Under the pieces are notes generated by a model. The model ran no database searches. It had not been told where the DNA came from and saw nothing but the letters and a program-made list of their open reading frames with translations. Positions 28,201-35,222 of a stretch of DNA of 64,000 nucleotides are shown piece by piece. Location of the stretch: the NCBI RefSeq assembly GCF_900129375.1, contig NZ_FQVN01000001.1, positions 496,001-560,000 of the forward strand, written 5' to 3'. Made by a program: the position numbers and the translations under genes. This stretch comes from Streptoalloteichus hindustanus (GTDB taxonomy: Bacteria; Actinomycetota; Actinomycetes; Mycobacteriales; Pseudonocardiaceae). The first letter of the stretch is position 1. The number at the start of each line of letters is the position of its first letter.

Positions 28201-29669
28201 GCACCCTCCACGCGTCGTTGCTGCGCTCGTGCACCGGTTGGCCCTCCGGGGTCTGGATCGACCCCCCGCGACGCGCCACCCCGGACGGCTCCGGGTTCCA
28301 GCTCCAGCACTGGACCCACGTCTTCGAGTACGCGTTGGTCTCGGGCGAGGGCGACTGGCGCGCGGTCGGTGTTCCGGAGGCGAGCGCGGCGTACGCGCAG
28401 CCCCTGCTCGCGGTCCCGGTTCCGGACCCAGTTGCCAACCTGGGCTCGGGCCTGTCCCCGGCTCCGGACTCGGTCCCGGGCCGCGCCGGGGACCGCCCCC
28501 TCCTCGCGGCCAGCGGCTCGCTGCTCCGGGTCGAGCCGGCCGACCGGGTCCGGCTCGGCGCGTTGAAGGTCGCGGGCAACCCGCTCACGCAGGGACGCGC
28601 CGAGGCCGCCGACCCCACCGCGGGCATCGCCCTGCGGCTGGTCGAGACCCGGGGCGAGCGCACGAGCGTCACCGTGACCTCACCGGTGCTGCGGTTCGTC
28701 GACCCCGCCCACGCCGACCTGCTCGAACAACGCGGGGACAGCCTGCCCGGTGACGGCGAGCTGGCCGCCGAGCTCACCGGGTACGAGACCGCGACGTTCG
28801 TGGCCAAACCGGAGCTCGTCGTGCCGAACACCGCCGTCCGCCCCGGGAGCTCGCTCGCGCCGGATGCGGAGGACGCGCAGCCGCTCTCCGCCCGGTACTG
28901 GCTGCACAACCGGGGACCGGCCCCGTTGGGCGGTCTTCCCGCCTCGGTGCACGTGGACCCCGTCCAGGCCGAGGTGGAACCGGGAGGACGCCTCACCCTG
29001 ACCGTCTCCGTCGCCTCCGACCGCACCGACGGCGACCTCCACGGCACCGTGCGCCTCGTGACCCCGCCGCACTGGGTCGCCGAGCCGGCCGAGTTCGACG
29101 TGACCCTGCCGCCGTGCGGCCACGTGGCGGCCGAGGTGCGGGTGCACGCGCCGCCCTGCCGCGCCGGCGACCCCGTCCCCCCGCCGGGCCGGCACCCGGT
29201 GCGCGCGCGGTTGACGCTGTCCGGGGCGGACCTGCCGCCGAGCTGGACCCAGGCCGTGGAGGACGTCGCCGTGCTCGGCGTCCCGGAGTGGGAGGCCGGC
29301 GTCTTCGCGCTGGAGGGGGTGGTTGACGAGGCGGACCCGGTGCCCGGCCGGCTGCTGCGCCTCGTCCGCGGTCCCGAGCCGGTGCGGGTCGCGCGCGGCG
29401 GCCGGGGCCGGCTCGCGGTCGTCGTCGGCACCGACGCGCACGCCCCGATCGCGGTGGAGGCGCGGCTGGTGAGCCCCTGGGGCACCTGGGAGGCCGTCCC
29501 CTCCGCCGCGCTCGGGGTGGAGCTGCCGGCGCGCGGCGAGGCGGAGATCGCGTTCGACGTCGCGCCGCCGCGCTGGGCGGAACCGGGCACGTGGTGGGCG
29601 CTCGTGAAGGTCGCGGGCGCGGGTCGGCTGCTGTACTCGCCCGCCGTTCCGCTGGAGGTGACGGAATGA
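25260..29669 (+). CDS. Glycoside hydrolase family 38 alpha-mannosidase, ~1469 aa
   Basis: The GH38 catalytic region lies near residues 110-520: SHFHYDPVWW (His-x-Asp zinc ligands), EVDYLKPYW, WQLDVFGHDPAFPGM (nucleophile Asp) and YGAHHDGITGSESDQVYLD (third zinc His). A middle helical and beta-sandwich region follows, and the last ~350 residues are beta-rich with NEW3-like modules. No signal peptide, so cytoplasmic, despite being longer than most bacterial GH38 enzymes (~800-1000). Starts at 25260, 25272 and 25278 are all possible. It overlaps the next gene by 4 bases. With a ROK kinase downstream, it probably degrades imported mannosides or mannoglycans. Confidence 0.88.
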   Translation: MVVGMPMRLLAVEPTELFIGRETAPLQVVRVVADGAAGIDGAACPARVHVAGRGLDTPAPVSTRAAGRTTVEIGVATGDHRPGCRVPARVVAVSEGAEETLDFDLVVAEPGWTVHMVSHFHYDPVWWNTQGAYTADWDRLDFPGSGRSSFQMAGFDLVRAHLDLALREPEYRFVLAEVDYLKPYWDAHPEDRALLRRLLAEGRVEIMGGTYNEPNTNLTSPESTIRNFVHGMGFQRHVLGADPRTAWQLDVFGHDPAFPGMAADVGLSDSAWARGPFHQWGPMEVRDGVKGDPTRMQFRSEFEWLSPSGRGVLTHYMADHYSAGYWMDSSPSLEAAEEATYELFKGLRKVATTRNVLLPVGTDYSPPNKWVTRIHRDWNSRYTWPRFVCSLPRDFFAAVRAEMAERGVAAAPQTRDMNPIYTGKDVSYIDTKQAQRVAEDAVLQAERFAVFAALLTGARYPDAAFAKAWAQLVYGAHHDGITGSESDQVYLDLLTGWREARDLAVGARDAALRALSSTVDTSGPAGGPVVVWNPLTRDRTDLVTVRLPEPHGGARVLDEEGRALPCLVEHDGTTVSFLAGDIPALGWRVFRVTPSTVDSPGWAEIDGVEIANDHHRLTVDPARGGGVCSLVELATGRELVATGRLGNELVVYREYPAHPRFGEGPWHLLPRGPVTTAGSRPAASVRALRSPLGERVEVRGQVGPVRYTQRITLWHGVPRVECSTTVEEFTGSDELLRVRWPCPVPGGLPVSEVGDAVIGRGPGFPDVDAGTHPWTLDNPAHTWFGLGSTARVRVNGAARPLGVAEVVVPRRDEAAELARDLVCALARSGVTATTGEADGARYGNLDVDSNLPDFRIALGGPARNALTAEVIGRAGLAWHAELERQLDETGRAVLWVPAEHALPEVWVPGADLTDARALPTLVLAARDEADLPSVVAAVVADLDDHEITVEQRGPATGHGMEERTVALLNRGIPGFVVDAHGTLHASLLRSCTGWPSGVWIDPPRRATPDGSGFQLQHWTHVFEYALVSGEGDWRAVGVPEASAAYAQPLLAVPVPDPVANLGSGLSPAPDSVPGRAGDRPLLAASGSLLRVEPADRVRLGALKVAGNPLTQGRAEAADPTAGIALRLVETRGERTSVTVTSPVLRFVDPAHADLLEQRGDSLPGDGELAAELTGYETATFVAKPELVVPNTAVRPGSSLAPDAEDAQPLSARYWLHNRGPAPLGGLPASVHVDPVQAEVEPGGRLTLTVSVASDRTDGDLHGTVRLVTPPHWVAEPAEFDVTLPPCGHVAAEVRVHAPPCRAGDPVPPPGRHPVRARLTLSGADLPPSWTQAVEDVAVLGVPEWEAGVFALEGVVDEADPVPGRLLRLVRGPEPVRVARGGRGRLAVVVGTDAHAPIAVEARLVSPWGTWEAVPSAALGVELPARGEAEIAFDVAPPRWAEPGTWWALVKVAGAGRLLYSPAVPLEVTE
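26807..26819. repeat. GTCCACTGTGGAC palindrome, copy 2
   Basis: Perfect copy inside the GH38 gene, read as Ser-Ser-Thr-Val-Asp. Confidence 0.6.
27041..27053. repeat. GTCCACTGTGGAC palindrome, copy 3
   Basis: Perfect copy inside the GH38 gene 234 bp after copy 2, in the same reading frame (Pro-Ser-Thr-Val-Asp). Confidence 0.6.
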
Positions 29670-30256
29670 CCACGAGGACCACGGCGGCGGAGGTGGCCGC
29701 CTGGGTGGACGGACGCCCCGTGGCCGTCGCCGAGGTGGACGAGGCCGAGCGGGTGTTGCGGACCGGGCGCGCCGCGTCCGCGCTGCCCGCGCCGGAGACG
29801 AGCGAGGGTCGGCAGGTGCGGCGCTGGCTGGTCCAGGTCCTCACCGCCGAGCGCCTGGTCGCGGCCGAGGCGCACCGCCGGCGGCTGGCCGACGACGACG
29901 CGCCCGCGGTGACCGACCTCGCGCCCGAACGGCACCACCTGCTCGAACTGGGCAGCGCCACGGCCGCGCTGCTGGCGCGGAACGCGCTCGCCAGGGCGGT
30001 GTTCGCCGCGGTCACCGCCGAGGTGGACGTGCCGGAGGCGGAGGTGACGGCCTACCAGGCGCGCAACGGCGACGTGCTCGGACCGGCCCCGGCGGACCGG
30101 GCCCGGGAGCGGATCGGGGCCCTCCTGCGGGGCGCGGCCCGGCGGCGGGCCTTCGTGGAATGGCTCGACCGCGCCCGGGCGACGCGGGTCCGGCTCGCCC
30201 CCGGCTACGAGCACCCGGGCGACCCGCGCCAGCCGGACAACACCCACCGGCACTAG
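29666..30256 (+). CDS. Unknown protein in the GH38-ROK operon, 196 aa
   Basis: The ATG at 29666 overlaps the GH38 stop (ATGA). It is a soluble helical protein opening with AAWVDGRPVAVAEVDEAERV, which faintly recalls the N-terminal arm of SurA/PrsA-type peptidyl-prolyl isomerases. It continues with RQVRRWLVQVLTAERLVAAE. No PPIase catalytic domain is seen. I do not assign a function. Its fixed position between the mannosidase and the sugar kinase suggests a role with one of them, perhaps assembly of the very large hydrolase; that is inference. Confidence 0.75.
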   Translation: MTTRTTAAEVAAWVDGRPVAVAEVDEAERVLRTGRAASALPAPETSEGRQVRRWLVQVLTAERLVAAEAHRRRLADDDAPAVTDLAPERHHLLELGSATAALLARNALARAVFAAVTAEVDVPEAEVTAYQARNGDVLGPAPADRARERIGALLRGAARRRAFVEWLDRARATRVRLAPGYEHPGDPRQPDNTHRH

Positions 30257-30300
30257 GGTCCGTTCCCACGGGGCGGCCCGCCCCCGGGAAGGGAGACCGC

Positions 30301-31206
30301 GTGAGCGACCTGGTGCTCGCGATCGACGTCGGCGGCACCAAGATCGCCGCGGGGGTCGTGGACGGTGACGGCAGCCTGCTGCGGAGCGCGATCCGCCCCA
30401 CGCCGGCCGACGACGCGGAACACGCGTGGGCGCAGGTGCGGTCGGCGGTGGACGAGGTGCTGGCCGGCACGCCCTCGGTGCGGGGCGTGGGCATCGGCTG
30501 CGCGGGGCCGATCGACACCGCGCGCGGCACGGTCAGCCCGATCAACATCGGCGGGTGGCGGCACTTCCCGCTGCGGGCGCGGGTCGCCGACCTCGTGCCG
30601 GGGGTTCCGGTCCAGCTCGCCGGCGACGGCGTGTGCACGGCGCTCGGCGAGCACTGGCGCGGGGCCGGGCAGAGCAGCCGCTACCTGCTCGGCATGGTCG
30701 TCTCGACCGGGGTCGGGGGCGGGCTCGTGCTCGACGGCCGCGCCTACGGCGGCCGGACCGGCAACGCGGGGCACATCGGGCACCTGGTGGTGGAGCCGGA
30801 CGGCGAGCCGTGCACCTGCGGTGGCCGCGGCTGCGTGGAGACCGTGGCCAGCGGGCCGCGCATGGTGCGCTGGGCCCGCGAGCGCGGCTGGCAGGCGCCT
30901 GCCGGGGCGGACGCCGCCGTACTCGCCGACGCCGCGCGCTCCGGCGACGCGGTCGCGGCGGCGGCGTTCGAGCGGGGCGGGCACGCGGTGGGCCTGATGA
31001 TCGCCGCCGTCGCGGCGGTCTGCGACCTCGACCTGGTGGTGGTCGGCGGCGGGGTGGCGCAGGCCGGTCCGCTCCTGTTCGACCCCGTGCGTCGCGCGCT
31101 CGACGTCCACGCGGGTCTGTCGTACCTGGCGGACCTGCGCGTCGTTCCGGCGGAGCTCGGTGGCGAGGCCGGCCTCATCGGCGCCGCGGCGCTCCTGCGC
31201 CCCTGA
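30301..31206 (+). CDS. ROK-family sugar kinase, 301 aa
   Basis: GTG start at 30301 after GGGAAGGGAG. The ATP phosphate-binding loop is DLVLAIDVGGTKIAAGVVDG. The ROK zinc motif is GHIGHLVVEPDGEPCTCGGR followed by GCVE, and a second glycine loop is VVSTGVGGGLVLDG. No helix-turn-helix precedes it, so it is an enzyme rather than a ROK repressor. The substrate is probably glucose, mannose or an N-acetylhexosamine; mannose would fit the GH38 two genes upstream. It ends the operon, 44 bp after the unknown gene. Confidence 0.88.
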   Translation: MSDLVLAIDVGGTKIAAGVVDGDGSLLRSAIRPTPADDAEHAWAQVRSAVDEVLAGTPSVRGVGIGCAGPIDTARGTVSPINIGGWRHFPLRARVADLVPGVPVQLAGDGVCTALGEHWRGAGQSSRYLLGMVVSTGVGGGLVLDGRAYGGRTGNAGHIGHLVVEPDGEPCTCGGRGCVETVASGPRMVRWARERGWQAPAGADAAVLADAARSGDAVAAAAFERGGHAVGLMIAAVAAVCDLDLVVVGGGVAQAGPLLFDPVRRALDVHAGLSYLADLRVVPAELGGEAGLIGAAALLRP

Positions 31207-31310
31207 CGAGCGCTCCTGGCCCACGTGCGGCGGGGCACTCGGCGGCCCTGGCCTCACCCGAAGGAGGCGAATCCCGCTCCTTCACCCTCCCGGGTGAGCT
31301 CACCGCACCC

Positions 31311-31362
31311 CGTTCTGTCAGTCCCGCATGCGATGTTTGAAGTGGGGGTTCCCCCATACTCA
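31311..31362 (+). repeat. Dispersed 52-bp repeat, copy C
   Basis: CGTTCTGTCAGTCCC, variable block, GATGTTTGAAGTGGGGG, TTCCCCC and ATACTCA. It is 18 kb from copies A and B, in the ROK/AhpD-like intergenic region and in the same orientation. If translated from its internal ATG it would read MFEVGVPPYSGVVVGETP and stop. Confidence 0.75.
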
Positions 31363-31479
31363 GGAGTTGTAGTGGGCGAAACACCGTGATCGCCCACGAT
31401 CAGCCGAGAAACGACACTCGTGGCCTGACGCCCTCCGGTGAAAGGGCGATCTGGCCGGAGAATCCGGGGTGTACGGCGC

Positions 31480-32079
31480 TCAGCCGCGCGGGAGCCGCCC
31501 CATCAGGTGGAACTCCGGGTTGGGGCGGAGGGCCGTGAGGTGGGCCAGGCGGTTGGACAGCGCGAAGAACGCGGTGATCGCGCCGACCTGCCAGATCTCC
31601 TCGTCGTCGAGGCCGGCGGAGCGGGCCGCGTCGAGGTCGTCCTCGGCCAGCAGGGCCGACTCTCCGGCGAGCACGAGCGCGAGGTCGACGATGGCCCGCT
31701 GCCTCGGGGGCAGCTCGGCCGACCACGGGTTGGTGGCCACGTGGTCGGCCAGGTGCGCGTCCTTGCTCCTGATCCGCAGCACCGCGCCATGAGCCACGAC
31801 GCAGTAGGTGCAGTGGTTCGCGCCGGATGTGGCGACGACGACCAGCTCGCGTTCGGCCTTGCTCAGTCCGCCCTCGGACTCCATGAGCGCGTCGTGGTAG
31901 TCCATGAACGCGCGCAGCTCGTCGGGCCGGTGGCCCAGTGCCCGGAAGATGTTGGGGACGAAGCCGGTCTTCTCGACGACGGCGGCGACCCGGAGTCGGA
32001 GGTCCTCGGGGAGCTCCTCGGGCTCGGTGACGCCGAACCTGCTCACCGACTCGGGGAGGTCGGGGTGGGAGGCGGACAT
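31480..32079 (-). CDS. AhpD-superfamily peroxidase-related enzyme, 199 aa
   Basis: Carboxymuconolactone decarboxylase/AhpD fold. The redox motif is SGANHCTYCVVAHG, with a CxxC pair and a nearby His. The surrounding helices (LSKAERELVVVATSGANHC; LPPRQRAIVDLALVL) are typical of the 'uncharacterised peroxidase-related' branch of ~190 residues. It probably reduces alkyl hydroperoxides using a thiol relay; the partner is unknown. ATG at 32079. Single gene, 38 bp from the next gene on the same strand. Confidence 0.85.
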   Translation of the reverse strand: MSASHPDLPESVSRFGVTEPEELPEDLRLRVAAVVEKTGFVPNIFRALGHRPDELRAFMDYHDALMESEGGLSKAERELVVVATSGANHCTYCVVAHGAVLRIRSKDAHLADHVATNPWSAELPPRQRAIVDLALVLAGESALLAEDDLDAARSAGLDDEEIWQVGAITAFFALSNRLAHLTALRPNPEFHLMGRLPRG

Positions 32080-32117
32080 GTCCGCACGCTAGTCGCGCGC
32101 ACCCCCGCCGGCCAGAC

Positions 32118-32657
32118 CTAGTTCGTGAGGATGATCGTGATGCCACCGGTGGCGCGGTCGATGCCCCGGGCGGTCGCGCAGCTCTCCCCGTGCTCCCGCG
32201 CGCTGACCGGGAAGCCGGCCTCGACCTGGTGACCGGCGAAGTCCCCCTCGGTGACCACTCCCCTCATGGCCAGCAGCCGCACCCCGGACACGTCGTGCAC
32301 CTGGGACTCCGCCACGTGGAAGGTCGTGGTGGCGTTGTCGCTCCAGGTGATTTGCCCCGCCATGCCGGTCCTGCCGGTGGAGCACGAGAGCTGGTTGGGC
32401 AGACCCGCGTTGCTGAAGGTGATCCGGCCCCTGGTGTGCGGCGCGGGCTCGACGGGACACGTGATCGAGCCGACGCCGCTCACGCCCACCGGCTTCTCGA
32501 CGTCGTTGAGCCCGCCGTCGTAGGTGGTCTGGACGGTGCCGGCGCACACGTGCCGCGTCAGGGCGTGCGTGGGGGTCGCGGGGACGGCGAGGGCGGCCAG
32601 GACGGTCACTCCGGCGAGGGCCGTCCACCAGCTTTCGGGGCGACGCAGGCGCTTCAT
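32118..32657 (-). CDS. Secreted hypothetical protein, 179 aa
   Basis: ATG at 32657. The signal peptide is clear: basic KRLRR, a hydrophobic core TALAGVTVLAALAVP and cleavage near THA. The mature part is a small beta-rich protein with four Cys (HVCAGTVQTTYDGGLN; GSITCPVEP; LSCSTGRTG; ESCATARGI), likely two disulphides. I do not recognise a family. It may be transcribed just ahead of the AhpD-like gene, which lies downstream on the same strand. Confidence 0.72.
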   Translation of the reverse strand: MKRLRRPESWWTALAGVTVLAALAVPATPTHALTRHVCAGTVQTTYDGGLNDVEKPVGVSGVGSITCPVEPAPHTRGRITFSNAGLPNQLSCSTGRTGMAGQITWSDNATTTFHVAESQVHDVSGVRLLAMRGVVTEGDFAGHQVEAGFPVSAREHGESCATARGIDRATGGITIILTN

Positions 32658-32776
32658 CACCGCCGACGCATCGGCAGCGCGCCACCCGATCCCCACCTCA
32701 TGTCACCCGGGCGAGTGGGGCCGGCCCTCCCGCCGTAGCCGGCCTCACCGCGGCCGGCCTCGCGCGTGGCCAGCGC

Positions 32777-32809
32777 CGGGAACAGCACTGGAACAGCACT
32801 GGAACAGCA
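32777..32809. repeat. 11-bp tandem repeat, three units
   Basis: GGAACAGCACT repeated at 32777, 32788 and 32799 (the last unit ends in C rather than T), in the intergenic region upstream of the secreted protein and next to the mctP terminator. Confidence 0.8.
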
Positions 32810-32841
32810 CCGGGCCGGGTCCCGCGTTCAGGACCCGGCCC
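32808..32841 (-). terminator. Hairpin terminator after the mctP-type transporter
   Basis: 13-bp perfect stem CCGGGCCGGGTCC (32808-32820) with GGACCCGGCCCGG (32829-32841), 41 bp beyond the stop of the minus-strand transporter. Confidence 0.75.
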
Positions 32842-32882
32842 GGTGAGGGGACGTCAGGGGGCGGAGCGACCGCGGGCGGTCG

Positions 32883-34526
32883 TCAGTGCGAGCCCACCGG
32901 CTTGAGCGACGGGTCGCCCTCGTCGGCGTGGTAGTCGCCCGGCCTGGTCTCGTCCGTGCCGTTGAGGACCCGCATCCGGCGCAGCACCAGGGTGACCAGG
33001 GCCGCCACCAGCAGGTTCGCCACCAGCGCCACGAACCCGACGTAGATCTGCACCTGCGAGCCGGCCAAGGGCCGCCAGCCGAACAGCGACAGCTCGCCGA
33101 AGGTCAGCGCCGAGCCGCCGAAGTGCGCCTTGCCGGCCGCCGGGTTCGGGATGCCGTAGAGCATCACGAACCCCCAGGCCATGCCGACGACCCAGCCCGT
33201 GACCAGGCCCCAGAGGTGGAACCACCGGGTGTAGAGCGAGATCGCCACCGCCGGCAGCGTCTGCAGGATGATCACGCCGCCGATGAGCTGGAGGTCGATG
33301 GAGAACTGCGGGTCGACGAACACGATGAACGCGATCGCGCCGAACTTCACCACCAGCGAGGCGAGCTTGGCCTGCTTGGCCTCCTGCGCCGGCGAGGCGT
33401 CCCTGCGCAGGTACTCCTTGTAGATGTTGCGGGTCCACAGGTTCGCCGCCGCGATCGACATGATCGCCGCGGGCACCAGCGCGCCGATGCCGATGGCGGC
33501 GAAGGCGATGCCGGTGAACCAGCCGGGGAACTGCTGCTCGAACAGCACCGGGACGATCGTGTTCGAGTCCGGCCGGCCGGTCGCCTGGTTGGTGAGCGGC
33601 GTGGAATTGGCGCTGATGGCGACGTACCCCAGCAACGCCAGCATGCCGAGCAGCAGCGAGTACGCCGGCAGCGCCACCATGTTCCGCTTGATCACGTTGC
33701 GGCCCTTGGAGGCGAGGATGCCGGTCAGCGAGTGCGGGTAGAGGAACAACGCCAGCGCGGAGCCGAGCGCGAGGGTGGCGTACTGGAGCTGGTTGTTGTG
33801 GTTCAGCAGGATGCCGTCCGACGGGGTCCTGCTCGCGTCGAACTTGGCCTGCGCCTGGTCGAAGATCGTGTCCCAGCCGCCGAGCTTGCTCGGCAGGTAG
33901 AACACCGCGACCAGGATGACGATGTAGATCAGCGTGTCCTTGACGAACGCGATCAGCGCGGGCGCGCGCAGCCCCGACTGGTAGGTGTAGAGCGCGAGGA
34001 TCAGGAACGCGATGAAAAGCGGCGCGTGGCCCATCACGCCGGAGCCGTTGAAGCCCATGGTGCGCAACACGGCCTCCAGCCCGACGAGCTGGAGCGCGAT
34101 GTAGGGCATCGTGGCGATGATCCCGGTCAGCGCCACGAGCAGGGCCAGCAGCGACGAGCCGTAGCGCCCCCGCACGTAGTCGGCGGGGGTGACGTAGCCG
34201 TGCACGCGGGACACCGACCACATGCGCAGCAGCGGCAGAAAGACGATCGGGTACAGGATCACCGTGTACGGCAGGGCGAAGAAGCCCATCGCCCCGGCGC
34301 CGAAGATGAGGGCCGGCACGGCGACGAACGTGTACGCCGTGTAGAGGTCACCGCCGACCAGGAACCAGGTGATCCACGACCCGAACTTCCGGCCGCCCAG
34401 ACCCCACTCGTCGAGGTGGTCCAGGCTGTCGCCGGCCCGCCACCGGGCCGCGACGAACCCCAGCACGGTGACGAGCAGGAACAGCGCGCTGAAGACGACG
34501 ATCTCGGTCCACTGCAGGTCGTTCAC
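32883..34526 (-). CDS. mctP: Sodium:solute symporter, MctP-like monocarboxylate transporter, 547 aa
   Basis: About 13 hydrophobic segments of the SSS family, from VVFSALFLLVTVLGFVAARW onward, with ITWFLVGGDLYTAYTFVAVP, GYVTPADYVRGRYGS, LYPHSLTGILASKG and AAIGIGALVPAAIMSIAAAN. This is closest to the MctP/PutP-like transporters for lactate, pyruvate and related acids. The GTG start at 34526 overlaps the stop of the DUF3311 gene by 4 bases, a common pairing. It imports monocarboxylates with Na+ or H+; the precise substrate is inference. Confidence 0.87.
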   Translation of the reverse strand: MNDLQWTEIVVFSALFLLVTVLGFVAARWRAGDSLDHLDEWGLGGRKFGSWITWFLVGGDLYTAYTFVAVPALIFGAGAMGFFALPYTVILYPIVFLPLLRMWSVSRVHGYVTPADYVRGRYGSSLLALLVALTGIIATMPYIALQLVGLEAVLRTMGFNGSGVMGHAPLFIAFLILALYTYQSGLRAPALIAFVKDTLIYIVILVAVFYLPSKLGGWDTIFDQAQAKFDASRTPSDGILLNHNNQLQYATLALGSALALFLYPHSLTGILASKGRNVIKRNMVALPAYSLLLGMLALLGYVAISANSTPLTNQATGRPDSNTIVPVLFEQQFPGWFTGIAFAAIGIGALVPAAIMSIAAANLWTRNIYKEYLRRDASPAQEAKQAKLASLVVKFGAIAFIVFVDPQFSIDLQLIGGVIILQTLPAVAISLYTRWFHLWGLVTGWVVGMAWGFVMLYGIPNPAAGKAHFGGSALTFGELSLFGWRPLAGSQVQIYVGFVALVANLLVAALVTLVLRRMRVLNGTDETRPGDYHADEGDPSLKPVGSH

Positions 34527-34846
34527 CGCGCGTCGCTCCCGTCCTGGCGCCGCCCGGCGGCGCCGGCGCTGTCGAGGTCGTCCACCGACAACCGGTCCGG
34601 TCGGTCCGTCCGCACCGGCTCGTCCCTGGTCCTGAGGTAGACCAGCCCCACGCAGAGGACGCCGAGGGGCACGAAGAGGAACTGGCACCAGTAGAAGAAC
34701 GGCAGCCCGAACAGCCGGGGGCGGTCCTCGTTGTACAGCGCGGTGGCCAGCATCAGCAGCGGGACGAGGAGCAGCAGGTTCCAGGCGTTCCAGCGCAGCC
34801 CGTTGCCGCTGTGGCCGGCGCGTGGCGGCGGCGAACCAGTGGACAT
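34523..34846 (-). CDS. DUF3311 membrane protein, small partner of the symporter, 107 aa
   Basis: Two TM helices (WNAWNLLLLVPLLMLATALY and FFYWCQFLFVPLGVLCVGLV) separated by NEDRPRLFGLP, the DUF3311 pattern. It usually sits immediately upstream of SSS symporters, as here (GTGA overlap), and is thought to be an accessory subunit; its molecular role is not established. Confidence 0.85.
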   Translation of the reverse strand: MSTGSPPPRAGHSGNGLRWNAWNLLLLVPLLMLATALYNEDRPRLFGLPFFYWCQFLFVPLGVLCVGLVYLRTRDEPVRTDRPDRLSVDDLDSAGAAGRRQDGSDAR

Positions 34847-35222
34847 CGGTCTCCCTCTCGGTGGCGTGGCGACCCGGTGCGGGCTGCCACGCGGCGGCGA
34901 CCAGCCGGGGGGTTGCCCGGCCCACCCGTCGGGGCGGGTGTGTCGCGGATGTTAAGCCGACATGTTGGCCTCGTCACCCGTTTAGGTGGATGCCACCACC
35001 CGTTTGATGCCCAAATTGTGACAACAGGCGTCCGATATCTGAGACAGAGGGGCCATGCTCACCCGAACCGGGTAGCGCGGACCGCCACGAGAACCAAGGC
35101 ACGTCCCGGCCGCGCCGGCTCTGCTCACCCGCTCGCGCTCCGGGCCCGGAACGGGCGTGCCGGCCGCCCGGGATCCGGACGGCCGGCACGCTGTCACCTG
35201 TCGGGAACAGACGCCGACGCGC
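34847..35222. other. Noncoding segment of 376 bp
   Basis: Contains the promoter area of the DUF3311-mctP operon on one side and the M4 peptidase terminator on the other. No gene seen. A direct repeat, CACCCGTTT, occurs twice near 34976-35000. Confidence 0.5.
35157..35189 (-). terminator. Hairpin terminator after the M4 metalloprotease
   Basis: 10-bp perfect stem GTGCCGGCCG (35157-35166) with CGGCCGGCAC (35180-35189), 34 bp after the stop of the minus-strand gene. Confidence 0.75.
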
